Shown: positions 26,656 through 34,431 of the stretch, piece after piece
Numbering within the stretch: position 1 is the stretch's first letter
Layout: each line of letters starts with the position of its first letter
DNA from: Gemmatimonadota bacterium
GTDB taxonomy: Bacteria; Gemmatimonadota; Gemmatimonadetes; Gemmatimonadales; Gemmatimonadaceae
Reading direction: 5' to 3'
Assembly: GCA_016191225.1 (NCBI GenBank)
Contig: JACPPC010000006.1
Location: 62,001 to 126,000, forward strand
Length of the DNA: 64,000 nucleotides
The notes under the pieces: generated by a model
Database searches by the model: none
Seen by the model: only the letters and a program-made list of their open reading frames with translations
What the model was told of the DNA's origin: nothing
Position numbers and translations under genes: made by a program

Positions 26656-26748
26656 ATGAACACGACCAAGAAGCCCTTCGTCGCCCCGACGCTGAAGTCC
26701 GAAGCGTCGCTGACGGAGATCACGCTGTCCGCGGGCATACCTGGCTAA
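26656..26748 (+). CDS. RiPP precursor peptide, lasso-type leader, 30 aa
   Basis: This short gene is only visible inside a longer track ORF. The ATG has AGGAGA six bases upstream. The peptide contains the recognition motif FVAPTL (F-x-x-P-x-L, equivalent to Y-x-x-P-x-L bound by PqqD-like proteins in lasso clusters) and then SLTEITLSAGIPG. In lasso leaders the Thr just before the core is invariant; if that is T23, only about six residues (SAGIPG) remain, with no Asp or Glu to form a ring. It precedes a kinase, a PqqD protein and a B2 peptidase, which fixes its identity as substrate of that machinery. Confidence 0.78.
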   Translation: MNTTKKPFVAPTLKSEASLTEITLSAGIPG

Positions 26749-26790
26749 GGGCGGCGGATTGCGGCGCCAACGCGCCGCTTCATCGTGATG

Positions 26791-26824
26791 CGCGAACGCC
26801 AGCCCCTTCGGGCTGGCGTTCGTG
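26791..26824 (+). terminator. strong hairpin between precursor and biosynthetic genes
   Basis: CGAACGCCAGCCC and GGGCTGGCGTTCG form a perfect 13-bp stem with a 4-base loop, followed by TGCTTTCC. It lies 43 bases after the precursor stop and 26 bases before the kinase start. A partial terminator here would yield much precursor mRNA and little enzyme mRNA, as is common in peptide clusters. Confidence 0.75.
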
Positions 26825-26849
26825 CTTTCCGGCAATCAGTTTGCCCGCC

Positions 26850-27776
26850 ATGCCCCATGAGGTGAGTGTCCGCACCGCGCATGCCGGTCTCGCCTCGCTG
26901 TTGCGGGAGTGGCTCGACGACGCCCGGCTCGCCCTGCCACGGCCCGTCACGCTCGTGGTCGAGGTCGGTCCCCTCCCCCTTTCCCCGTCCGACTCGCGGG
27001 ACGTCTTCCGGCAGGGGAATGTCGCGATCCGCAGCGGCCCCCCCATCCACACCGTGTCGCTGGATTGGGAACCGCGGCTCGGGCGCGCCGTCCTCGCGCC
27101 GCAGTCGACCGCGGCCAACGTGATCATCACCGAGCAGGGCCTCCAGAGGGAGAACGAAATGCTGCGCTCCTTCCTGCTCAACGTCTGCATCCTGCTCGTG
27201 CGCCGCGTCGGCCTGCACCATGTGCACGCCGCGGCGCTCCGGGACCCGCACGGCCGAGGCTGGCTCCTCGCCGGAACGAGCGGGTCCGGCAAGTCCACCA
27301 CCACCGCCCTCTTCGCTCGTCACGGCTGGGGCATCGGCACCGACGACATCGCCTTCCTCGCCGAGGGAGCGGCGCCCCGGGTCACCGATGTCGTCTGCTG
27401 GCGGGAGCGCCTCGCGCTGCACGACGACGCCGTGGTGGCCGTGGGGCCCGACGGTGGAACGCCGCTCACCGCCCGCCGAAAGATGGGCTGGTTCCCGGAG
27501 GAGCTCGGCGCCGAGTGGCTCTCACGTATCACGCCGCAGGTGATCCTCTTCCCCGGTGCCGAGCATGGCGATACGACGTCGCTCACGCCGATCAAGGGCC
27601 GCGAGGCCGTGACGCGGCTGATGCGCTGGAGTCCATGGGTTGCCCTCGAGGCCGACTTCGCCGACGAGCACCTGCAGCGCCTCTCCCAGCTCGCCTCGCA
27701 GGCGCGGGCCTTCGAGGTCACGCTCGGTCGCGACCTGTTCGATTCCCCCGATCGCCTGCTCGAACTCGTGTCATGA
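26850..27776 (+). CDS. HPr-kinase-like peptide kinase (RiPP tailoring)
   Basis: A 308-residue protein with an N-terminal domain of about 110 residues and a C-terminal P-loop domain. The Walker A is LLAGTSGSGKSTTTALF, followed by HGWGIGTDDIAFL and RKMGWFPEELG, the pattern of HprK-related kinases found in lasso-peptide clusters. In the paeninodin system a homologue phosphorylates a serine of the precursor. Here the substrate is presumably the 30-residue peptide, which has serines at 15, 18 and 25. Start ATG 26850 is taken because the frame upstream runs through the precursor and terminator. The TGA overlaps the pqqD ATG. Confidence 0.85.
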   Translation: MPHEVSVRTAHAGLASLLREWLDDARLALPRPVTLVVEVGPLPLSPSDSRDVFRQGNVAIRSGPPIHTVSLDWEPRLGRAVLAPQSTAANVIITEQGLQRENEMLRSFLLNVCILLVRRVGLHHVHAAALRDPHGRGWLLAGTSGSGKSTTTALFARHGWGIGTDDIAFLAEGAAPRVTDVVCWRERLALHDDAVVAVGPDGGTPLTARRKMGWFPEELGAEWLSRITPQVILFPGAEHGDTTSLTPIKGREAVTRLMRWSPWVALEADFADEHLQRLSQLASQARAFEVTLGRDLFDSPDRLLELVS

Positions 27777-28045
27777 CGACCTGGTACTCGCGCCATCCGG
27801 ACCTTCGCCTCACCGCCGTCGACGGCGAGGGAGTCGTGCTGCACCTTGGCTCACGCCGATACTTTTCCGTCAACGAGACGGGGGTGACGATCCTCGAGGC
27901 CCTTGCGTCGCCGCAAACGCTCATCGACCTCACCGCCCGCGTGGCGGCCGAATACGACGTCACCGCCGCGGCCGCCGAGCGGAGCGTACGGGAGTTCCTG
28001 GACCGTTGCGTCGATGCGCACCTCGTCCGGGCGGAGGAACGCTAA
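27773..28045 (+). CDS. PqqD-family RiPP recognition element protein
   Basis: A stand-alone 90-residue PqqD-like protein (lasso B1 equivalent) that holds the leader peptide for the modifying enzymes. It has the three-strand start LTAVDGEGVVLHLGSRRYFSVNETGVTIL followed by helical segments ending EFLDRCVDAHLVRAEER. Length is typical. The start overlaps the kinase stop (ATGA). Its partner motif in the precursor is F-x-x-P-x-L. Confidence 0.9.
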   Translation: MTTWYSRHPDLRLTAVDGEGVVLHLGSRRYFSVNETGVTILEALASPQTLIDLTARVAAEYDVTAAAAERSVREFLDRCVDAHLVRAEER

Positions 28046-28089
28046 TCGCGCGCGCGTCTCGCGACGCGGCGCGGTTCGCCGGGACCCCT

Positions 28090-28545
28090 GTGGGCAGCAG
28101 TGGCGCGGGGGGTGCACGATTGTCGCCGGGATGGAAGGTACGGGCCGTGCTCGGTGCCCTCGTGCTCCCCCCCCTGCTTGGGCTGGTCTCGTTCGCGCGC
28201 ATCGAGCGCGCCATCCTCCTGGCCGCCCGCCTCCGCCCCGCGGCGCCCCTCGATGACGACGTTGCCGCCCGGCTCGTCGACGCCATCCTGCTGCGGCTCC
28301 CCGGGCCATGGGGCTGGACCTGCCTGCGCCGCGCAGCCGTGATCTACTTCCTGCTCCGGAGCGCCCGGCGCGATGCCGAGCTGTGCATCGGTGTGCGGCG
28401 TGCCCACGACGGCTCGCTGCGCGCCCACGCCTGGCTCCTTCGCGACGGCGCCCTGTATCTCGAGCCGGAGCGCTTCCGCGATGGCGCCGCCGGCTTCACG
28501 GTCATCGCGAGGTTCCCCTCCACCACCACGGCCCCCGCCCGCTAG
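28090..28545 (+). CDS. lasso-type B2 leader peptidase (transglutaminase-like)
   Basis: A 151-residue member of the B2 family (PF13471) that cuts the leader from the precursor. It starts with a hydrophobic segment (VRAVLGALVLPPLLGLVSFA), then the catalytic Cys in GPWGWTCLRRAAVIYFLLRS and the His in LRAHAWLLRDG. The start is uncertain: GTG 28090 or TTG 28120, the latter with a GGGGGG run seven bases upstream. A gap of 44 bases separates it from pqqD. Full catalytic residues suggest an active protease. Confidence 0.87.
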   Translation: MGSSGAGGARLSPGWKVRAVLGALVLPPLLGLVSFARIERAILLAARLRPAAPLDDDVAARLVDAILLRLPGPWGWTCLRRAAVIYFLLRSARRDAELCIGVRRAHDGSLRAHAWLLRDGALYLEPERFRDGAAGFTVIARFPSTTTAPAR

Positions 28546-28548
28546 CGC

Positions 28549-29730
28549 ATGGACGCGCTGCTCCACGGCCGGCTGCTCTGCGACACCCTGCGCCTCGGCG
28601 ACCTGGACGACGGCGAGCGCGCGCGCCTCGCGGCCCTCTGGCGGGACGCCGATCAGGGCGCGCTCGTCGCCTTGGCACTGCACGAGGGCGCGGAGCTGTG
28701 GCTGCAGCGGCGGCTCAAGGCCGCCGAGATCGCGCTGGCCGACGATGCCCGGGCCACCCTTGGCGCCGCGGCGACCCGTGTGCGCGCGGGGGTGATGCGG
28801 GCCGACGCCGCACTTGCCCGTGTGGCCGGCATCTTCGCCAGCGCCGGCGTGGAGATGGTGCCGCTCAAGTCGGCGGCGCTGCGCCGCCTCACCGGGCGGC
28901 TGCCGCTGGCGGATGCCCGTGGCGTCTCGGACGTGGACCTGCTCGTACCCGAGCTCGAGGCCGACCGGGCAAGCGTCGTGCTGCGCGGGCACCAGTTCGT
29001 GCCCCTGCAGGCCGAAGAATCGCGGCCGCCGGGCCACCATCACCGGGTTCCGCTCGCCGACGCGTGGGGCGTTGCTGTCGAACTGCACGAGAGCACGCAC
29101 CAGGCCGTGCGGCCGGCCGAGGCATGGCGCCGCGCGACCCATCGACCACAGCTCGCCTGGATCGATGGCCATCAACTGCAGCTCGCCTCCGACACCGAGC
29201 TCCTCTGGCATGCCCTGGTCCATGCCAATCGCGATGCTGGCGAACAGGCCCGCATCGGCCTGCGCCTGCGCTACTGGCTCGACGGCGCCGTGCTCGTGGC
29301 CGGCAGCGTGATCGACTGGTCCCTGATTCGTTCCCGCCTCGACGGCGGCGAGCTCGACTCGCCGGAACTGGCCCGCGCCTGGCTCTGGTGGGCGGCGAGC
29401 CTGGCCGGGCGGTCGCTTGGGTTCTCCGAGATCGGAATGGGCGAACTCGGCGCCCTGGACCTGCCGCGCCTCCTCGCCTGGCGGCTGCACGTCCTCGCCA
29501 GGCACTCCGCCGAGTCCCGCTGGCGCGAGAAGCTGCTCGAGGAGGGGGCGCGCGCCGAAGGCGGCCTGCCCCGTCGCGCCCGGAATCCCGGCGCATCGTT
29601 CGTCGCCGGGGCGCGCAGTGCCGCGGCGGCCCTTGCCGCGCGGGCCGCGCATGCGGCTTGGAAGGCGGGGCTGCGCGGGAGCGACGGCTTCACGCAGGAG
29701 TTCCCCGCCCCCACCACGCCGCCAACATGA
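28549..29730 (+). CDS. nucleotidyltransferase-family protein (NTP_transf_5-like)
   Basis: A 393-residue cytoplasmic protein. The centre has the polymerase-beta-like pattern MVPLKSAALRRLTGRLPLADARGVSDVDLLVP, where the two Asp of SDVDLLV would bind metal, and HALVHANRDAGEQARIGLRLRYW further on. These marks fit the uncharacterised NTP_transf_5 family found beside PqqD and B2 genes in lasso-like clusters. It starts three bases after the B2 stop. It may add a nucleotidyl or phospho-sugar group to the peptide, or act in its maturation; that is inference. Confidence 0.82.
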   Translation: MDALLHGRLLCDTLRLGDLDDGERARLAALWRDADQGALVALALHEGAELWLQRRLKAAEIALADDARATLGAAATRVRAGVMRADAALARVAGIFASAGVEMVPLKSAALRRLTGRLPLADARGVSDVDLLVPELEADRASVVLRGHQFVPLQAEESRPPGHHHRVPLADAWGVAVELHESTHQAVRPAEAWRRATHRPQLAWIDGHQLQLASDTELLWHALVHANRDAGEQARIGLRLRYWLDGAVLVAGSVIDWSLIRSRLDGGELDSPELARAWLWWAASLAGRSLGFSEIGMGELGALDLPRLLAWRLHVLARHSAESRWREKLLEEGARAEGGLPRRARNPGASFVAGARSAAAALAARAAHAAWKAGLRGSDGFTQEFPAPTTPPT

Positions 29731-29735
29731 GGCCG

Positions 29736-29801
29736 CCCGGCCGGCCCCCTGCCTCGCCCGGCCGGCCCCCTGCCTCGCCCGGCCGGCCCCCTGCCTCGCC
29801 C
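29736..29801. repeat. three tandem copies of a 21-bp unit
   Basis: CCCGGCCGGCCCCCTGCCTCG is repeated three times exactly, beginning six bases after the nucleotidyltransferase stop, and a partial fourth follows. It lies in the convergent gap before the VKOR gene. The rest of that gap (to 29893) shows no other feature. Confidence 0.9.
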
Positions 29802-29893
29802 GCCTGCGCCATCGCCTCGCCGTGCCGTGTGCGTTCGAAACGGCGTCGCATGTCGCGGCGACCCTCTGGCCTGGCGGGCGGCCGGGCCGGCGT

Positions 29894-30355
29894 CTAGCTC
29901 GTGGCCGGCGGGGGGGGCGGCGCCGCGGCCAGCCGCGAAACCCGGCGCGCGTCGAGGGTCACGAGCACGGCGAGGATCGTGATCGACACGGCGCTGATCG
30001 CGCACCAGGGGCAGAAGGTCTTGAGCACCACGAACTCGCCGTACTTGAGCCGCAGCGTGAACAGCACCGCCGGCCAGATCATCAGTTGCAGGGCGCGCGT
30101 GGGCCAGGGGGCGTTGGCCAGCGCCTCCCGCGTTCCCGCCAACGACACGAGGAAGACCGCCGCATATCCCACGGTGCCGATCAGCGCCACGTCCACGCCC
30201 AGGAAGTAGCCGTACGAGCTGAACTGCGCGATCTCGCAGCCGTGGTTCGCGCCGCAGGTGAGCGCCCCCATCAGCCCGATCTTCCAGAGGTGCAGGTAGA
30301 GCGCGACCATGCAGTTGACCGCCGCCAGCATGGCCATCGTCATGCGCAGGGTCAC
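29894..30355 (-). CDS. vitamin K epoxide reductase (VKOR) family protein
   Basis: A 153-residue inner-membrane protein that would reoxidise a DsbA-like thiol oxidase using quinone. Four membrane helices are visible. The loop cysteines are in ALTCGANHGCEIAQF and the active-site CXXC is in KTFCPWCAISAVSI. There is no fused thioredoxin domain. The GTG start overlaps the SDR stop (GTGA). The C-terminus is a short Pro/Ala run. No DsbA gene is in the window. Confidence 0.9.
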   Translation of the reverse strand: MTLRMTMAMLAAVNCMVALYLHLWKIGLMGALTCGANHGCEIAQFSSYGYFLGVDVALIGTVGYAAVFLVSLAGTREALANAPWPTRALQLMIWPAVLFTLRLKYGEFVVLKTFCPWCAISAVSITILAVLVTLDARRVSRLAAAPPPPPATS

Positions 30356-31200
30356 GACGTCCCCCAGCCGGCGGACTTGGCGAGCCACTCGCCCCCGTCG
30401 ATCACGAAGATGCCACCGGTGATCCAGTCGCCCGCCGGCGAGGCCAGGAAGGCCACCATGTTCGCGATGTCGCGCGGCGTGCCCATGCGCCCGAGCGGAA
30501 TCGTCCGTCGGGCGTGGGCGTCCAGCTTCTTTTCGGTCTCGGCAAAGACGTCGGCCACGCCGCTGTTGGCCGGCGGCGCGAACGCCTTGCGCACCCCCTC
30601 GGTCGGGATCGGCCCGGGCGCGATCGCGTTCACCAGGATGTTGTGGGGCGCCCACTCCACGGCGAGCGTGCGGGTCAGGGCGTCGATTCCCGCCTTGGCC
30701 GCGGTGGCGTGGGCCATCAGCGGCCAGCCGCGATAATGGAGCGTCATCGACGTGCTGACCACCCGGCCGCCCCCCTGCTCCTTCATCACCGGAAACACCG
30801 CCTGCGTGCAGAAGAAGGTCCCGAACAGGTCGATCTCGAGCACCGACCGCCACGCGTTCGGGCTCATCTCCGCGCTGGGCACGTAGAAGTTGCCCGCGGC
30901 ATTGTTGACCAGCAGGTCGATGCGCCCCTGCTCGGCCTTCACCGTGGCGACCATCGCCCGCACCGCCTCGACGTCGCGCACGTCCACCGGCACCGCGCTG
31001 GCCTTCCAGCCGCGGCGCAGCAGCGACTGCACACTCGGGTCGAGGTGCTCCGGCTTGCGGCTCGCGAGTACCACGTGCGCGCCAAGCTCGGCCAGCAGCT
31101 CGGCGATGCCGAAGCCAATGCCGGTGCCGCCGCCGGTGATGAGGGCGACCTGCCCCTGCAGGAGCCCTGGCCGGAAGACCTGCGTCGGGTCGGTGGTCAT
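30352..31200 (-). CDS. SDR oxidoreductase, 2,4-dienoyl-CoA reductase-like
   Basis: A 282-residue short-chain dehydrogenase. The cofactor motif is VALITGGGTGIGFGIAELL; NNAAGNF follows in the place of NNAG. The catalytic region TLHYRGWPLMAHATAAKAGIDALTRTLAVEW has the Tyr further from the Lys than in classic SDRs, as in peroxisomal/mitochondrial dienoyl-CoA reductases. The C-terminal GGIFVIDGGEW is typical. It would reduce dienoyl-CoA in unsaturated fatty-acid oxidation. It overlaps rnhB (ATGA) and the VKOR gene (GTGA). Confidence 0.87.
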   Translation of the reverse strand: MTTDPTQVFRPGLLQGQVALITGGGTGIGFGIAELLAELGAHVVLASRKPEHLDPSVQSLLRRGWKASAVPVDVRDVEAVRAMVATVKAEQGRIDLLVNNAAGNFYVPSAEMSPNAWRSVLEIDLFGTFFCTQAVFPVMKEQGGGRVVSTSMTLHYRGWPLMAHATAAKAGIDALTRTLAVEWAPHNILVNAIAPGPIPTEGVRKAFAPPANSGVADVFAETEKKLDAHARRTIPLGRMGTPRDIANMVAFLASPAGDWITGGIFVIDGGEWLAKSAGWGTS

Positions 31201-31868
31201 GAGGTCGGGGGTGAGACGATGAGGGGAACGCCGGCGGCGTCGACGCGGGTGGGACGCACTCCGGCAAACGACGCACGATGATGGCGCGTGGACCCGTGTT
31301 CCGCCAATGCCGCGAGGTGCTGCGCCGTGCCGTACCCGGCGTTGTGGTCCCACCCGTACACCGGGTGCCGGCGGGCCAGCGCGTGCATCAGGCGGTCACG
31401 GGTGACCTTGGCCACGATGCTGGCGCAGGCGATCGCGTAGCAGGTGGCGTCCCCCTTCACCACCGCGGTGTGTGACACTCCGAGGGTGGCGAGCGGGGTG
31501 CCGTCGACCAGCACATGGTCGGCCGGCACGCGGAGCCGGGCGAGGGCGCGGCGCATGGCGAGGACCGTGGCGTGGTAGACGTTGTGGCGGTCAACCTCGC
31601 GCGCCGAGGCCGCGCCGAGGGCGAGGGACAGTGCGTGGCCGCGAATGCGAATGGCGAGGCGCTCGCGGGTGGCGGGAGTGAGCCGCTTGGAGTCGTCCAC
31701 CCCGGGAAGCGACCGGGCGCCGGGGGGCATGATCACGGCACAAGCGACGACGGGGCCCGCGAGGGGGCCCCGTCCGACTTCGTCGACACCGGCGATCAGC
31801 AGATGTCCGCGGGAGCGCAGGTCGCGCTCGATGGTGCTCCAACGGTGGACGCACGACGGGCGACCCAC
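31197..31868 (-). CDS. rnhB: ribonuclease HII
   Basis: Removes ribonucleotides from DNA and RNA from hybrids. The 223-residue protein has the active-site segment LLIAGVDEVGRGPLAGPVV, DDSKRLTPATRE, VDGTPL and the ASIVAKVTRDRLM motif, then GWDHNAGYGTAQHL. It reads from GTG 31868, six bases after the rplS stop. A 5-prime ATG is not available nearby. The rplS-rnhB pairing is common in bacteria. Confidence 0.95.
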   Translation of the reverse strand: MGRPSCVHRWSTIERDLRSRGHLLIAGVDEVGRGPLAGPVVACAVIMPPGARSLPGVDDSKRLTPATRERLAIRIRGHALSLALGAASAREVDRHNVYHATVLAMRRALARLRVPADHVLVDGTPLATLGVSHTAVVKGDATCYAIACASIVAKVTRDRLMHALARRHPVYGWDHNAGYGTAQHLAALAEHGSTRHHRASFAGVRPTRVDAAGVPLIVSPPTS

Positions 31869-31874
31869 GCTGCG

Positions 31875-32255
31875 TCAGCCCTGCGTGGTCTCGGTAACCG
31901 GCACCGCGACGCGCACCTTGCGCTCCTTGATGCGCCCCTGCTTCGCGCCGACGGCCTCGCGCAGGTAATACAGCTTGGCGCGGCGCACCCGGCCGCGGCG
32001 GACCACCGCGATCTCGGCGAGCATCGGCGAGTGCACCGGGAAGATGCGCTCGACGCCGACGCCGTTGGAGATCTTGCGCACCGTGAAGGTCTCGCTCACC
32101 CCTGCGCCACGGCGCGCGATGCAGACCCCCTCGAACGCCTGGAGGCGCTCCTTGTCTCCTTCCTTCACGCGCACGTTGACGCGCAGGGTATCGCCGGCGC
32201 GAAAGGGTGGAATGGTGCGAAGCCACTCCTTCTGCGTTTCGATGAACGGATGCAT
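31875..32255 (-). CDS. rplS: 50S ribosomal protein L19
   Basis: L19 sits at the 30S/50S interface. The 126-residue protein has the expected blocks [54 protein letters not shown] and [15 protein letters not shown]. It begins [12 protein letters not shown]. It normally follows trmD; here a secreted protease gene lies between them, so rplS must have its own promoter in the 240-base gap upstream. I see no definite leader structure in that gap. Confidence 0.97.
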   Translation of the reverse strand: MHPFIETQKEWLRTIPPFRAGDTLRVNVRVKEGDKERLQAFEGVCIARRGAGVSETFTVRKISNGVGVERIFPVHSPMLAEIAVVRRGRVRRAKLYYLREAVGAKQGRIKERKVRVAVPVTETTQG

Positions 32256-32495
32256 ATGGTGCTCGGGGCGAGGCCCGGTGGAGAGGTCGATCGAGGTTCG
32301 GACTCAGCCTGTTAACTTATGCAGGCAGCAGCGGTTACGCCAGCCTGCCGTGTCACGCGAAGAACTGGAGGGCCAAGGGCCCGGGCGCACGCGCCGCCGG
32401 CGTAAGCCGTGCACCCAGCACCGGGCGCCGCGTCTCGCCCCTGAATCACAAACCTGACTCCGCCGCATGACGCGCTCGCGTGCGCCCCGCCGCCA

Positions 32496-33662
32496 TCAGT
32501 AACTGGTGAACAGCAGCCGGTTGGGCGAGCTGCGCCCCGCGCCGCCCACCACACCGAGCGTGGCGTTCGCGACCAGCGCGCTGGCCACCGCCGCCGGCGA
32601 CACGCCGGGGTTGGCGGCCCGGTAGAGCGCCGCGACCCCGGCCACATGGGGCGAGGCCATCGAGGTACCGCTGATCGTGTTCGTCGCCGTCGGGGACGTG
32701 TTCCAGGCCGAGGTGACTCCCGACCCCGGGGCGAAGAGGTCCAGGCACGAACCGTAGTTCGAGTACGACGCGCGGGCGTCGCTGCTCGTGGTCGCGCCCA
32801 CGGTGATTGCCGCCGGCGCGCGCGCAGGGCTGTACCGGCAGGCGTCGCGATTGCTGTTTCCGGCGGCGATCGCGTACGTCACGCCCGAGTTGACCGAGTT
32901 GGTCACCGCATTGTCGAGCGCGGTGCTCGCGCCGCCGCCGAGGCTCATGTTGGCGACCGCACCGGCCCCATGGTTCGCGGTGACCCAGTCGACGCCGGCG
33001 ATCACGCCGGAGTTGGTGCCGCTGCCGCTGCAGTTGAGCACGCGCACGGCCTTGAGGGCGACACCCTTCGCCACGCCGTACACGGTCCCTCCCACCGTCC
33101 CCGACACGTGCGTGCCGTGTCCGTTGCAATCGACGCCGTTGCGCCCGTCGCCGACCGCGTCGTACCCGAGCGACGCCCGGCCGCCGAACTCGGCGTGCGT
33201 GAAGAGAATCCCGGTGTCGATGATGTAGACGGTGATGCCGGCCCCGGTGCCCGTGTAACTGTAGGTGGTCGAGAGGGGCAGCGAGCGCTGGTCGATGCGG
33301 TCGATCCCCCAGGTGGCGCCGGCCTCGGTCGTCACGGCCGACATGACCTGGTCGGGCTCGATGTAGTCGACGTCCGGGTTGGCGGCGAGTTGCTCCCTCG
33401 CCGCATCCGAGAGGGTGGCCGCGAAGCCGTTCAGGGCCGCGCCGTACACATGGCGGACCTGCACCCCCGGCATGGGAATGACGCTGCGCATCACCTGGCT
33501 GGAGGGAGGCGCGGACTTCTTGAACACCACGATGTACTGGCCCGGAATCACCTGGGCCGCCATCGGCGTGAGGTCGCTGTCCTCGGTGGCGGCGACCGGA
33601 TTGCGGTCCGAGCAGGCGGCGAGCACGAGCGCGGCCGCGGCGACGACGGGCAGGTGGCGCAT
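32496..33662 (-). CDS. secreted S8 serine protease (subtilase) with I9 propeptide
   Basis: A 388-residue exported lipoprotein-like protease. ATG 33662 has GAGAGAGG just upstream. The signal is RHLPVVAAAALVLAACS. An inhibitor-I9 propeptide follows (YIVVFKKSAPPSSQ to NPDVDYIEPDQ), then the peptidase with the Asp in VYIIDTGILFTHAEF, His in NGHGTHVSGTVGG, oxyanion Asn in AIAAGNSNRDAC and Ser in SGTSMASPHVAGV. This is the proteinase K-like group. It interrupts the trmD-rplS ribosomal operon on the same strand. Confidence 0.93.
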   Translation of the reverse strand: MRHLPVVAAAALVLAACSDRNPVAATEDSDLTPMAAQVIPGQYIVVFKKSAPPSSQVMRSVIPMPGVQVRHVYGAALNGFAATLSDAAREQLAANPDVDYIEPDQVMSAVTTEAGATWGIDRIDQRSLPLSTTYSYTGTGAGITVYIIDTGILFTHAEFGGRASLGYDAVGDGRNGVDCNGHGTHVSGTVGGTVYGVAKGVALKAVRVLNCSGSGTNSGVIAGVDWVTANHGAGAVANMSLGGGASTALDNAVTNSVNSGVTYAIAAGNSNRDACRYSPARAPAAITVGATTSSDARASYSNYGSCLDLFAPGSGVTSAWNTSPTATNTISGTSMASPHVAGVAALYRAANPGVSPAAVASALVANATLGVVGGAGRSSPNRLLFTSY

Positions 33663-33756
33663 GTTCCTCTCTCCCAGTGAGCCGGCGTGAACGTTCCGTC
33701 TGGCGAGGCGACTGCACATTCTGCCACCGAGCCGGCCGGACGGCAATGGCCGCGCG

Positions 33757-34431
33757 TCACCCTCGGCCGTCGCGTGACCGTCGCTGGCTGGTGAGCCGCT
33801 CCCCCTCCGCCTTGCGCCACGCCGCGATCTTCGCGTGGTCCCCCGAGAGCAGCACCTCGGGCACGGCATGGCCGCGATACTCCGCCGGCCGCGTGTAGCT
33901 CGGCGCCGACAGTTGCCGGTCGAAGAAGGAGTCGGTGCGAGCGCTTTCGTGGTCGCTCATCGCGCCCGGGAGGAGGCGCACGACGGCGTCGGTGATTGCC
34001 AGCGCCGCCGGCTCGCCGCCGCTCAGCACGAAGGCGCCCAGCGAGAGTTCCTCGGACGCGAGGTGGTCGGCCACCCGCTGGTCGACATCCTTGTAGTGGC
34101 CACAGAGGAGGGTCAGCTCCGCGCCCTGGCTGAAACGCACGGCGTCGGCGTGGGTGAAGACGCGGCCCCGCGCCGAGAGGAGCACGATCGGCGCCCGCGC
34201 CCCGAGCCCCTCCACCGCCTCGAAGAACGGCTCGGGCTTCATCACCATCCCCGCCCCGCCACCAAAGGGGTAATCGTCGACCTTCTGGTGGCGGTCGTGC
34301 GTGTAGTCGCGCAGCTGCACCACGTTGAAGGCGACGCTTCCCGCCGCCACCGCCTGCGCCGGGATCGAGAGCGACAGCGGGGTGGCGAAGAACTCGGGGA
34401 AGATGGTGACGATGTTCACGACGAGCGTCAC
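33757..34431 (-). CDS. trmD: tRNA (guanine37-N1)-methyltransferase
   Basis: Methylates G37 of tRNAs that read CNN/GNN codons, protecting the frame. The 224-residue SPOUT enzyme begins VNIVTIFPEFF; it shows DYPFGGGAGMVMKPEPFF, the knot region LLSARGRVFTHADAVRFSQG, CGHYKDVDQRV and LSGGEPAALAITDAVVRLLPGA. The GTG start is set by overlap with rimM (GTGA). The C-terminal half ends shortly after AWRKAEGERLT, as usual. Confidence 0.95.
   Translation of the reverse strand: MTLVVNIVTIFPEFFATPLSLSIPAQAVAAGSVAFNVVQLRDYTHDRHQKVDDYPFGGGAGMVMKPEPFFEAVEGLGARAPIVLLSARGRVFTHADAVRFSQGAELTLLCGHYKDVDQRVADHLASEELSLGAFVLSGGEPAALAITDAVVRLLPGAMSDHESARTDSFFDRQLSAPSYTRPAEYRGHAVPEVLLSGDHAKIAAWRKAEGERLTSQRRSRDGRG

Noticed and set aside
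26601-26849. In-frame extension of the kinase through the precursor region
   Set aside because: It would overlap the precursor gene and a strong terminator in a different frame; the ATG at 26850 fits the domain start.
28042-29652. 536-aa minus-strand ORF opposite the RiPP enzymes, checked as a possible missing cyclase
   Set aside because: Translation is Gly/Arg/Ala-rich without asparagine-synthetase or amidotransferase motifs; it is a shadow of the B2 and nucleotidyltransferase genes.
29736-29801. Possible CRISPR-like array or IS end
   Set aside because: Three contiguous 21-bp copies without spacers and no transposase nearby.
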